A DNA stretch of 64,000 nucleotides. It comes from Icerya purchasi (taxonomy: Eukaryota; Arthropoda; Insecta; Hemiptera; Monophlebidae). Location of the stretch: positions 597,395,643 through 597,459,642 of the forward strand of contig CM077115.1 in assembly GCA_039619475.1 (NCBI GenBank), read 5' to 3'. Both the position numbers and the translations under genes were made by a program. Of the stretch, positions 11,479 through 22,319 are shown in pieces. Within the stretch, counting starts at the first letter, position 1. Every line of letters begins with the position of its first letter. The notes beneath the pieces are model-generated. The model worked only from the letters and a program-made list of their open reading frames with translations, did no database searches and had not been told where the DNA came from.

Positions 11479-13083
11479 AACTATCGTTATTATCGTTAAT
11501 TTTTATAGTTAATATAAAAGTACACTTGGTGTTAGAGGAACAGAATTTTTTATACAATTCGGTTATTCGTTCTGTGATAATATTTTTTGTACTTTGATTT
11601 TTCTAAAGTAATGATGTTGTTTAACAAAAATATTATTTTAGTCTTTTTTTTCTTCTTCTTTTTTATGCAATTAAATGAGATCTGATTTTTTTGATACGTA
11701 TATATTCATCCTCCTTTTTAAATTTTCGTTTTTAAAATTGTGTGGTTACCAATAAATTAATCATATCGCTAAACAAATGCGCTGGGCCATTTTCCCGTTT
11801 ATGCATTTTAATTTGTTATATTTTATTATTACTATAATTCTATGCATTTTAATGATAATCTATTACTGCCGCAATCGTTTAATAGTGTGATATCGTTTTT
11901 TTTTGTTTTTTTTTTTTTTTTGTATATTTTAAACAGCGTTATGTGATAATGGCACTAATAATGCCATTTCGTAATACTGAACAATGGAACGTGTTCAGTT
12001 CTATTTACATTTTAATAATAATTTTTTTATTACATATACTTTTATACTGAGAAATCTTTTGCGTACCTGTTTTTTATATTCGATCTTTCTGATTAAAAAC
12101 ATGGCTCATTTTCTCCAATACTTACAATGTGTTTTTTATATAAACATTTTTTTTCTATAATTCGATGAAACAATTTTGATTTTTATTGTTCGGGGAGCAT
12201 ATTTTTGCTAATTTTTGCTAGCTCCTGAGATTGTTGTTCCTCGAACTATCAAGAACGTAGAATTTCATCATCGAGCTCAGTTCTGATGATCTTTGCATCG
12301 GGATTCGCATAATGCATAAAACAATTCAAAAATTTAAACTTCTATATGTCTATCTACAATCTTCGAAATTTTCAACCAACAGTAGTGATTGTTGTCTTAT
12401 CAACATCTTGTTTACTTCATACTTTAACGCGTTGACTGTGGTGCATTGTTCTGCAACTTTCCAAAAAGGCTGATAAGGCGGACAACAAATCATAGTACAC
12501 GATTATTTACTTTATGCCGATGGTAAACAAAAAACAACCAGTTCTAACACTGCTGGATGCCTGTGTACTCTGTAAAAATTGGGTTAAAATAGCAGAAGAC
12601 AAAAAGACAACAACAAAAAACCAAAAAATACAACATTGGGTAATGCGTGACACGTGGTCGACATACGCCCACAGAAAAAATGTTAAATGTCGACACAGTG
12701 TTAACAGTCGCAGTCAGTGTGTTGAAGAATATTCTAGTTCAGGGGTGCATATTTTATTCTGTCCAGAACACATATTTATCCAACAAACCAAGCCAATTGC
12801 TATAGATGGATTTAAATTGGCGTCGGCTGCAGTGCTTTCGTCAACATAACGAAATAAGCGTTTAAAGAAGTGCTGCATTTTCCTATCCGGCCTGTATTTT
12901 ACGTACCAGAATGCGGCAAAATTAGAATTTTACTCTTCTGGAAGCCCTGTATCGGTTTGTAAACAATAGACCTTTAAACATTTTTGATTATGTGCTGATC
13001 TAGCAGTTTTAAATCCGTATATAAAATTTCATCATCATTAAGAAAACATTTCTGAGATGTTTTATCCAAACAGTTTTTAAATA
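11479..13083. other. Septin 3' flank, no supported gene
   Basis: AT-rich with T-runs near 11900-11920. The 111-codon + frame at 12514-12849 has no recognised domain, no Kozak context of note and no splice context, and is not called. Confidence 0.4.
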
Positions 13084-13323
13084 CACTCATACCTCGCTTT
13101 ACAGCATAGATAGGGTATATTGAATCAAATGTTTTAATACAAATTCATACAAACTGAATAGGATCCGTTCCTAATCTCTTATGAAATGATATAATTTTTT
13201 ATCTAAAAGGCTTTTTTGTTTTACATAAAAACCATAGGTGTATAACGTAACGTAGGAGACCTTCAAAGCAATTACAAATTAAATCAAATTTATTATCTAA
13301 AATAAATTCGTATCATAAAATTA

Positions 13324-15090
13324 TTAAAATGGAAAATTAAAGATATTATATGTAAACTTCTGATCTGATGTTAGAGATGTACGGCGAAGAATCGGTAACG
13401 CGGTCATTATCACTTTCCACCCTTCTAGAATGATGTAGTTTAAAGAATTGGTCCAACGTTGTCTGCTTTGCCGCTTATTTTCAGCTTCTTTTTTCAGCTC
13501 GTTGTAACAAGTAATGACTGAGTTACGAGGGTCAGTCAAAAAGTAACATTCCCTATTTTACAGCGCACATAATAGCGCGAACGCAACACGAAAAATGGGC
13601 AGGGAATGAAGATTAGGCTTCTCTGGTAGTAACACTGATAAAAAATCTTGAAGGACGACACAACCGGATTCGAGCATTAGTACTGTTACCATGGAGTTGC
13701 CCCTAGCACGTCCCGCCAGATGCGAAGTACGTAGTGTTATTCGGTTTTTATGCGGTGAGGGGTATTGTGAGACCCTCAAGAAGCTTCGTCGTGCGATCCA
13801 AAACAAGCGTCGAGGGAAATTGAGTCAACGAGTTGTGCTGCTGCACGATAATGCACGTGCGCATTCCGCAAAAGTGACCCACGACCGACCTCCTTCAACG
13901 GTTCCATTGGGACGTTTTTCCACATCCGCCACATTCGCCTGACCTAGCACCGAGCGATTATCACGTTTTTCCGAAGCTCAAGTCCGAATTAGCCGGTCAA
14001 AGACACGCGAATGTCGACGAAACGAGAGGTCATGTCCAGGAAATTTTATAGAATTTCGCGGCAGATTCCTACAGTGCGGGAATAGGTATGCTTGTTTCAC
14101 GCTACGAAAAATGCCTTGATCGACAGGGAGATTATGTAGAAAAATCGTTTTTTTCCTCGATTTTCAAATGATATGCTTTACATAACGCTTTTCTTGCGTT
14201 TTAATCGAGCTCTAAAATAGGATTAGCGCTGCGCTCTGTGTCAGCATCATTTTCAAGTAGAATGTTTATTCCGTGTTGGGCAAAAGAAAGTACCTTCGTC
14301 AAAAACTCCAATTTCAGCACTTGGCATACGGCACGCTCTGGTTTTTGGTTTTCATCAAGTGTACCTTCCGTTTCAAGTTGAATTTCATTCCTCGAATAAA
14401 AGTGATACTCTGTCATCGTCTAGCAAATCAATCACATAATTTTCTTTTAAATCTGCGAAACCAAAATCGTTCGCCAAAACCAAAATGGTTTGCCGAACTT
14501 CGCAAAAAGAATCAACTTCAGAGTCATCAGTTTTTATACATTCTGGCCATATTTTTTTCCAAACACGATTCATGGTAGTTGAATGCAATTCCTTCCAGGA
14601 TTCATCACCAATGTTATCTACAGCATCCTTAATGTAGTAGTTTTTCCAAAATTGTTTGAATGAAAGTCCATTATTTGTTTCACTTATAAGTTTCTGAAAA
14701 GTTCTACGCAAATAACAAGCCTTGAAAGTGGCTATTACACCCCGATCCATTGGTTGGCTTAAAGTTGTTGTATTTTTGGGAAGATATTCAATCTTCACAT
14801 CTCCAGAATTAACTGGGTGTCCTAGAGCATTATCCAAAATAAGTAATGCTTTGTTGCTTAAGTTATTCTCTTGCGAATATTTTTTTACTTCTGGACAAAA
14901 ATGATTTTTAAACCAGTCTTCAAAGATTTCCGTAGTCATCCAACCTTTTTTGTTGGATCTCCAAATGAAAGGGAATTCTTTTTTGTTCACCCTTCTCAAA
15001 GCCCTCAGCTTTTCGTTTTTTTATTTAACCGCCAATATGCGAAAAAAGAATACGACTTCTGCTTTTTTTTGGCCGCAAAGTGAAACATAA
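13324..15090 (-). pseudogene. Tigger transposase (DDE superfamily), broken by frameshifts and a mariner insertion
   Basis: The largest intact part (14385-14999) is a DDE endonuclease domain. It has a KKGWMTTEIFEDWF block, then LLILDNALGHP (second catalytic Asp and 'DNA.GHP' motif), then PKNTTTLSQPMDRGVIATFK ('P.NTT...QPMDQG' motif) and KKIWPEC. The C-terminus continues in another frame at 14201-14416 (FLTKVLSFAQHGINILLEND). It resumes beyond the mariner at about 13525-13440 as SVITCYNELKKEAENKR. Upstream of 14999 the remnant FHFAAKK appears in a shifted frame. The CENP-B-like helix-turn-helix N-terminus is missing. It once cut and joined its own ends and is now inactive. Confidence 0.85.
13526..14204 (+). 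mobile_element. mariner element nested in the Tigger transposase, internally deleted
   Basis: The left end CGAGGGTCAGTCAAAAAGTA follows TA (13524-13525) and is a classic mariner terminal repeat. The transposase reads in + frames. An N-terminal block (from ATG 13691) EVRSVIRFLCGEGYCETLKK is fused directly to the C-terminal catalytic block VVLLHDNARAHSAK, so several hundred bases of the middle are deleted. After a frameshift come HPPHSPDLAPSDYHVF (third Asp region) and GDYVEKS, the usual mariner C-terminus. The right end near 14204 abuts TA but no longer matches the left repeat. It is a non-autonomous relic. Confidence 0.82.
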
Positions 15091-15166
15091 GGACTGTAAA
15101 ACGAAAAGGTGCCACAATTCAAAAAGGCCGTTAAGGCGAAAAGCCGTAAAACGAGGTATAAGTGTA

Positions 15167-16386
15167 TAAATATATTCGATGCAAGTGTTAAGCTAATGGG
15201 CCATTTTTTATATTCTTTGCATGTCTGTTATCGAACTTTGGTCACAACTGTCAATCTTTTTTGAAAAAGTGATCGTAATGGTTTTAGTTTTTTAAATCCA
15301 TTTTTTATAGATCTGCTTCATTAAGCTGTTCGATCCGCTGCCACCGCTCGTGATTTATTCTTTTTTTGTATCTGATCCGTTTTCTACATTGAACAATTTT
15401 AAATCTGGTAGACTGTCTAGATGTTTTACAAAATTCCTGTCTTCGTTATTATCCATTTTACATTTCAATTATATATGATATGAAATACTTATTACTTGTA
15501 CAGATCATAATGATAGCAATGAGGAGATAGACTTTTTCGAATAAAACATTTTATTTATTAATAACCGCATAGTAATCGTAAAAATAGTAATAACGCCGAT
15601 AAATCAACTTTATTTGAAGATCAAAGTAGTGCTTCGCTTTTACTCCACGAGAATATTATTATTCAATGAAAACATTCGTTATTAAGTACACTTCCGTACG
15701 GTGTAACTTACAATTATTTTATAGTTATTAGGAAACTATTGGTATACAAATGATATGTCACTCGTGTTCAAATAATTGAACTAGCGCATTTGAAATATTT
15801 AATAGTAATAATAATAACAAAAGGTAGTATTGCGTTGAAATCGGTTGTAAGAATAATTTTAAACAAAAAATCATTAATTAACATGTTAAATACGTAATAT
15901 TAAGGAAGAAGAAATCGGGGCAGTTAAAGATGGCAGTCGTGCGCTTACAACAAAATAGGCTTTGCCGAATGAAATAAGTTCCAGAATTATTAATTATAGT
16001 GCACGGCGTGGAACATTCAATCGCGTTATACCGTTGCAAAAATCGATCTGTACGAATAGTTCCATCTCGCGAATAAATCCTGAAAGTGCACGATAAAAAT
16101 ATCCAATTAACATAATGACGTGTAAAATATTTAACCATTCAGTTTATTAATTAAATAAACTGAATGATTTCTATAATGGCAATCGACTTAGCTTAGCAAC
16201 ACGAGAAACATGACAAGAAACGATGATAGTCGATTGTTTCTGTTTTTTTTTAAAATGTTTATTTAAATTATATTCACAAAAAAAAAAAAAAATGAGTCAA
16301 TATAATCAAAAACTTGATGCTAACAAGCAGAATTTATGTTACGCGGAAGTAAATTTGAGAAAGTGTTGTACATTTAACGTTTAGAA
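15167..16386. other. Intergenic, nothing firmly recognised
   Basis: AT-rich sequence between the Tigger element and the giant palindrome. A short minus-strand stretch from ATG at 15456 (MDNNEDRNFVKHLDSLPDL) looks protein-like but soon stops. It might be the start of a transposon ORF, but it matches nothing recognised. Confidence 0.35.
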
Positions 16387-19300
16387 ATTCTACTTTACTA
16401 TACATCTGTAATATCCCGAAGGTAGAAATAATTCTAATAATCTCAAAAATCGACATTTCAAAATTTTGTGAAATATTCCAGAGTTTGAAAAAAGTAAAAA
16501 ATAATAGCCGCACGAGTAATCTTAATTGCGTATATCACAGTCAACATGTTATTTCACTTGTGAACAAGAGAACTTACTTATTTCCCGTAGGCTTTTTTAA
16601 TGCTTTAAGAAAGTCATAGTTATTTCATAGACATCATAGTATGGAATTGAATACTAATACTGACGCGTCGCGAACCTCGCGTAGTGATTATTATTGCAGT
16701 AACTTCGAACTATTCGTATTTGATTGAACCATTTTCTGAAAATAGTTACAACGAACAAAAATTGTCATTGAGAAATCACGCAATTTAAATAAAATAAAAA
16801 TAAGCAATATGCTTTGAAAAAATGGCTCCGGTTATAATCGAGCTGGACAAAATGGTATATTCTTGTTTTCAAGTGCGGAAGTACGGAGCACACAACGGTT
16901 TATAATTTGCGCGGATTTCTGTGTAACCGAGTGAATGATGTATTAACAGCGGACATAGGTTTGAGCTGCACATGTGGACGATATAATTGGGCCTATTGAC
17001 GATATTTTTTCCGTTCGTCTCGTCTGTTTAAATATTTCAAGATTATTGAATCATTTTTCTTATTATTTGAATAATATAACACGTTTCGAGACGATGAATT
17101 TCAGAACTATGAAAAATGGGAAGTGCGGCGAAATAATTAATTGATTGTATCAAGAGAGGGGTCGATATATAAATTTTTGAATAGCGAAATCTGTAGTTTA
17201 TATAGAGAATATATTATCTAGGAGTACTAGTAGTTAGGTCAATGCCCCTTGTAGGCGAACCCAAAAAAAAGTGTTGCCAGCGATTAAAAAAAAAGATAGG
17301 TGATTTGCTCGGGGTATTTCCATCATTAGTCTTTTTTGTTCTTCGTTTTTATACCTTTCTTGGAACGTGTTTGTAATTTCAAGTTAGGGAAATCCTATCA
17401 TTAGCTTATTTTTTTTTTTTTTTTTTTTTTTTTTATTACCTTTTGTGTTACTTTTAACAATAGTGTTCTCTATACATGGCGCAGTTGAAATTCATCGTCC
17501 ATGATGAAAAGTTGTGTTATAGTCGCTGAATATTCGTTTATTTTGCTTGAAATTTTCAACAGCGTGAATATGTTAAACATTTCAAACGACACAATACGAA
17601 TAATTGGATCGTGATATGGCAATGAAACAGAAGATGAGTTACTGATAATTCGGTAGCGTTATGTTTGTGTTAGACCGCTGATCAAAGGAGTTATATTGAA
17701 TCAAACGGTTGTGTCAGCCATCCGAAATAACGGCACCACTCTCTTTGAGGTAAATAATTGGTATTTATTTCCGTTTATTTTCCTTTTAAGACACATCTAA
17801 CGTTGGTTTTCTCATTTATTTCCATTTGTCAATTAATGTGATATTCGTTGCCTTTCATAAAAGAACTCCATGAAGGTGACATTTTAATAAATTCCGGCTG
17901 AATGATAATGAAAATTTTTATTCACTTTCCATAATTCAGATTCATATGTAAACGAGAAAAAAAAATTTTAAACTAAAAATTCCATAGTAACCATTATGTG
18001 ATATGGTTACTACAGAATATGATTTTCTGAACTACGTTACACATTTTCTTAGTGAACTTATTAATTAGAATGGTTGTTCCAATTTAAGTGCACAAAATAA
18101 CAAGATGCTGATGCACAGCATTTTTCAAGTGAACTAATTAAATTATTAATGATTGAAACTGTATTAAGACTATTGATCTCTTTATACTTTTCATGTGACA
18201 ACAGCAGCTATACATTTTTTTACTACATTGTTTTAATAAAGTGTACTATTTACTATGAGAATATGATTTAAATAAAATCTGTTTCAAGTTGCAGTGACTC
18301 ACTGCATGTTTTTGAAAAATCATGGAGTATCTCTACTGCATCATTGTAAAACTTTCTCCAAGGTTGCTAAGATGATGCATGTACTTTTTTTTTGCAAGTA
18401 TGCAGAAGATTTCCTCCAGAACAATCCAGTGTTAATAATAAACGGCTGAGTCTGACAACAATGGTGTAATTTGTTTGTGTATAAGTGTTTGTGTCTGTAT
18501 GTGCTTGACTGTGGGCTATCATAGAAAAAAAGAATTTCTAAAGTAGACCTGAAGGAAGAGAAAGAAGAAGAACACTTAGTACTCTCAGAAATATTCTAAG
18601 ATACTTCTCTAATGGAACAAGAATAAGAATGAGAACAAGAACACATCAGAAGAAGCTTCAAAAAAAAAAGAACAGGATAGAGAAAAAAGAAAATTATGGA
18701 AAGATTTTATTAAAGGAACCAGAATTTTTTTTATTTTATTATTTTTTTTCTTTCTTTTTCGTTCCTTTTCTTATTTATTGAAGTTTATTACTTTATTGAT
18801 GAAGTCAGTTAGTTTTATTTCATTTTATTCTTTATCAATCTATTTGTTACATTCTTTATTCAATTATTTAGTTTTCTTACAACTTCCTTTTCCCATCAGG
18901 CATTGTGAGCACAGGCAACTGTGGTCATATTGTAAGATGGGAATTTTTCAATTTTTTAATTTGTATTTCTCATTTTGTCTTTTTTGTTTTTTGTTTTCTC
19001 CTCTGAAAGAAAAATCTGATCTCTGTTTGTTAAGTTTCATCAGGCATTGTGGGCACTGCTCTGCAGTTGCGGCCATAATGTAGAATGATAACCCAATTTA
19101 ATTTCTTCTTTATTTTTCCTTGGTTAATTTCATTGCGCATTGTGGGCACTGCTCTGCAGTTGCGGCCATACTGTAGAATGATAACCTATTTTGATTTCTT
19201 ATTTTATTTATTTTTTCTTTTTGGTTAATTTCATTGATCATTGTGGGCACTACTCTGTAGTTGCGGCCATAATGTAGAATAGAATGAAATTTCCTTCTCT

Positions 19301-19812
19301 GCTTTTTATTCCTTTTTCTGTTAATTCATAGTGTAGCTTGCTGGCCAAATGAACTGTATTTGTTCAGGCCAATAAAAAAAAAAAAAAAAAAAAAAAAAAA
19401 GCAAAAATACTCCAGGAAGAAGTAGACACCTGAAGAAAGAAGAGTCAGAAATTCTCCTGGAAGAACAAAAACACTTCAGAGTAGTTGAAGACCAAGAGAA
19501 TGCTTTAAAAATTCTCTTCGAAGAAAGAACGGAAGTTTTGACTTGGAGGAGTTTTGGAGAACTCAGAAACACTTTAGGTCAAAAATTGTCCTAGAAGTAA
19601 TCTTGAAGAAAAAGAAGAAGAACAAGAGCAATGCAAACAACAACATATCAGAAGAAACCTTAGGATCACTCTAGAAAGAAGGCAAAAATTCTCTTAGAAG
19701 TATCCTTAAAGGCTCTGAATTTCAACCCATTACATAAGGGAGCCTGATGGTGACTCTTGAGTGGCAGTGGGATAAGGTTGGTGGTGCCTTTAAAGGGTGG
19801 TAGGAGGGCGAC
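16387..19812 (+). repeat. Left arm of the giant inverted repeat
   Basis: The outer 2.3 kb is AT-rich and lacks open frames of note. The inner part (18540-18660 and 19400-19720) is purine-rich on + with many 'gaagaa' motifs. It includes a T-run (17408-17434) matched by an A-run in the right arm (23967-23987) of different length. The last about 90 bases (19720-19812) are already GC-richer and also paired in the right arm, so the arm homology runs into the core. It carries a retroposon insertion at 18661-19400 and lacks about 45 bp present in the right arm near 22398-22440. Confidence 0.85.
18661..19400 (+). mobile_element. Poly(A) retroposon (LINE family B tail) inserted in the left arm only
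   Basis: Absent from the right arm, where 'agaagctttgaaaatactcc' is continuous. The insert ends in 'caggccaataaa' and an A-run of about 27 (19374-19400), followed by the resumed arm. It contains four diverged tandem copies, spaced roughly 95-145 bp, of a block with 'cattgtgggcactgctctgc' and 'agttgcggccataatgtaga' (starting about 18898, 19041, 19134 and 19238). The same block, in reverse, occurs at 46985-47140. No RT domain is present: it is a 3' UTR-only, 5'-truncated copy. Confidence 0.75.
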
Positions 19813-22292
19813 ACCAGTCTCCCTCAAAACCAGGGTCCTTACCCCCCCCATAACCAAGGCCCCTAGGGGAGGAGCACCATTCTCCAAGGCCCCTGTAGGA
19901 GGAGTCCCTGTGGGGAGTGATAAGGTACAACCCCCCCCCCCCACCGCCTATCTGAGACGGGCCACTCACTCCACCTATATACCACCTCAGACCCCAGATC
20001 CCCCCACCTCCGACATACCTCCTAGTGACCCACCTTTGGGCGGGAGCTTCCATAAGGACGCAACCCCAACTGCCCCCCGCACACCCCTACCCTCCCTGTG
20101 GGACCTTTCTGATGTGGCCCCACAGCCTACCAACTGGCACCCCTACCATCCCTGGGACCTTTCTAGTGTGGCCCCACAGCCTACCAACTGGCACCACACC
20201 CCTACCATCCCTGTGGAACCTCTCTGGTGTGGACCCACAGCCTTCCCACTGGCACTGGCACTGGGGAGGAGTCAACTGGCACCCACGGTCTACACAGTCA
20301 TGGCCTGGCTCCCTGTCATGGCCTGGAGGACCTGGTCCCTTCCTTTCTTGTGGCCCCTACCAACTGGCACCTTCTGGTGTGGCCCCACAGCCTACCAACT
20401 GGCACCACACCCCACCCTCCCTGTGGAACCTCTCCCAACCTGTTTGGAGCACCCCCAACAACCGCTGAGAAGGGCCCATACCTCCTCCCACCTAGGTCCC
20501 TCTGCCCTGATGCGGTGTAGACACACACCTCCTTGTGATGTGGTCTACACGTGATGTGACAGAGACCTCCCTGTCATGGAGGACCTGGTCCCTTTGTGGC
20601 CCACAGCCTACCAACTGGCACCACACCCCACCCTCCCTGTGGAACCTCTCTGGTGTACTGGCACTGCACTTGGTCTGGAGGACCTGGTCCCTTCCTCCTT
20701 CCTTCCTCCAACGTGTTTGGAGCACCCAGAAGGGCCCATACGGAGTCCCTAGTAGGCCCATCTTCCCCCATTCCCTTGCCCATTCGAGGGCTGGTGGTGA
20801 GGTGGAGGCTTGTGTGGTCTCTCTCACACCCTCCAGGCCCCTATCCCTCTGCCCCATTGGGAGTTTCCCAGGTGGTTTGTGTTTTAGCCCACCAGACCAC
20901 CCACAGGTCCTCCAATGACAGGGAGGTGTCATCACGGGGGTGCCAGTCGGGGGAGTGGAGGCCTGGTGGGGGCGCCGGTGGGTGGTGTGCTGGTGCCTGG
21001 GAAACCCCCAATGGGGTGGAGGGATAGGGGCCTAGGGGGCCGGGGGGGTCTGGAGGAGGGTAGACCCCAGACCAGAGAGTGGACCAGAGACCTTGAGAGA
21101 GAGACTACACCTAGGAAACCCCCACCAACCACTGGTCTAGGAGATGGGCCAGCGGTTGTTGGGAGTGAGGTGGGGGGAGGTATAGGTAGGCTGTGGGTTG
21201 GTAGGGGCCACAGGAGTGGGGTGGGTGGGGTCGGGGCTGCACTGTACCCCCCACAGGGGCACTGGGCCTTAGTAGGTAGGGGCTTGGGGGTAACCCAGCA
21301 TGGGGGTAACCCAGGAATAGGTAGAGATAGGTGCCCCCATCCACCACAAGGTAGAGATAGGTGCCCCCATCCACCACAAGGACCCCCCGTGACTCGTCTT
21401 TTCCTCCACCTCACCAAGCAATGGGGGTAACCCAGTAGGGGCTGGGAGATGCCGAGCAAAGGAACCCCTGACCCCAGACCTTCCCTGACCCCAGACCTTC
21501 CACTTGGACCCTAATAAGGGGTGGTTGGAGGTGTTGCCTGGAAGGGTTGCTCCCAGTCCCCTCCAAGAATGTACATCTCTAATGAAGGCACAAAGGGCAA
21601 GGGAGTAGGGGGGCAACACCTCCCCTTATTAGGGTCCAAGGTGGGTCAGTGAAAGGTCTGGGGTCGGGGCTGCTTTACTGTACCCCCCACAGGGGCACTG
21701 GGCCTTCCCCACAGGGGCACTGGGCCTTGAAGGTGCTCGCCAAGAGGCAGTAGGAGTTGGACCATAATGAAGGCAAGGCACAAAGGGCAAGGGAGTAGGG
21801 GACTGGGAGAATGTACACCCAAAAGGTAATGAAGGCCCAAAGGGCAAGGGAGTAGGGAAACACCCAAAAGGTAATGAAGGCCCAAAGGGCAAGGGAGTAG
21901 GGAAACAGGAGGCAACACCCCTCCAACCAAGGAGGCAACACCTCTAACCACCCCTTATTAGGGTCCAAGGTGGGTCAGTGGGAGGTCTGGGGTCGGGGCT
22001 GCTTTGTACTGTACCCCCCACAGGGGCACTTGGCCTTGAAGAATGGTGCTCGGCAGCACCAACCAAGGACTGGAGAGTGGTGCCCAGGCCAGGCCAGGTT
22101 TGAGGGAGGGTCCAGGGGTCCTTGTGGTGGTTGGAGGGGTGCAGAGACCTGGTGGCTTCTCCAGGCCACGACAGGGAGAGTCGCCCTCCTACCACCCTTT
22201 AAAGGCAGGTTTGAGGGAGGGTCCAGGGAACCTTGTGGTGGTTGGAGGGGTGCAGAGAGACCTGGTGGCTTCTCCAGGCCACGACAGGGAGA
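19813..22292. repeat. GC-rich minisatellite core of the palindrome
   Basis: Composition changes abruptly from AT-rich to strongly G/C-rich. The left half repeats units such as 'ccctccctgtggaacctctc' and 'ccacagcctaccaactggca' (near 20095, 20155, 20205, 20390, 20605). The right half repeats 'accccccacaggggcactgg' (near 21245, 21680, 22013), 'aaagggcaagggagtaggg' (21780, 21839, 21882) and 'ggtagagataggtgccccca' (21320, 21350). Long overlapping open frames exist on both strands (up to 265 codons) only because stop codons are rare in such DNA. They are Pro/Gly/Trp/Thr-rich with no domain. Confidence 0.8.
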
Positions 22293-22319
22293 GTCGCTCT
22301 CCTACCACCCTTTAAAGGC
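22096..22319. repeat. About 111-bp tandem duplication at the core/right-arm boundary
   Basis: Copies at 22096-22206 and 22207-22319 both contain 'aggtttgagggagggtccag' and end in 'accaccctttaaaggc'. The second copy runs into the right arm. At one informative position the left arm matches the first copy (gtcgccctcc) rather than the second (gtcgctctcc). Confidence 0.85.

Larger units (their letters stand above)
13084..15164 (-). mobile_element. pogo/Tigger-type DNA transposon with TA target duplication
   Basis: Terminal inverted repeats are CACTCATACCTCGCTTTACA at the left (from 13084) and its near-complement ending 'acgaggtataagtg' at 15164. Each is flanked by TA (13082-13083 and 15165-15166), as expected for the Tc1/mariner/pogo superfamily. 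The end motif resembles the Tigger consensus ends. The transposase lies on the minus strand and is interrupted by a nested mariner (13526-about 14204). Length without the mariner is about 1.4 kb, shorter than full Tigger elements, so the N-terminal DNA-binding part was lost earlier. Confidence 0.88.

Noticed and set aside
12514..12849. 111-codon + frame in the septin 3' flank
   Set aside because: No recognised domain, no splice or start context, and composition like the surrounding non-coding DNA.
19757..21459. Long open frames (up to 265 codons) on both strands of the GC-rich core
   Set aside because: They overlap each other in several frames on both strands, are low-complexity and Pro/Gly/Thr-rich, follow the minisatellite units, and show no domain. 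Stop codons are simply rare in such composition.
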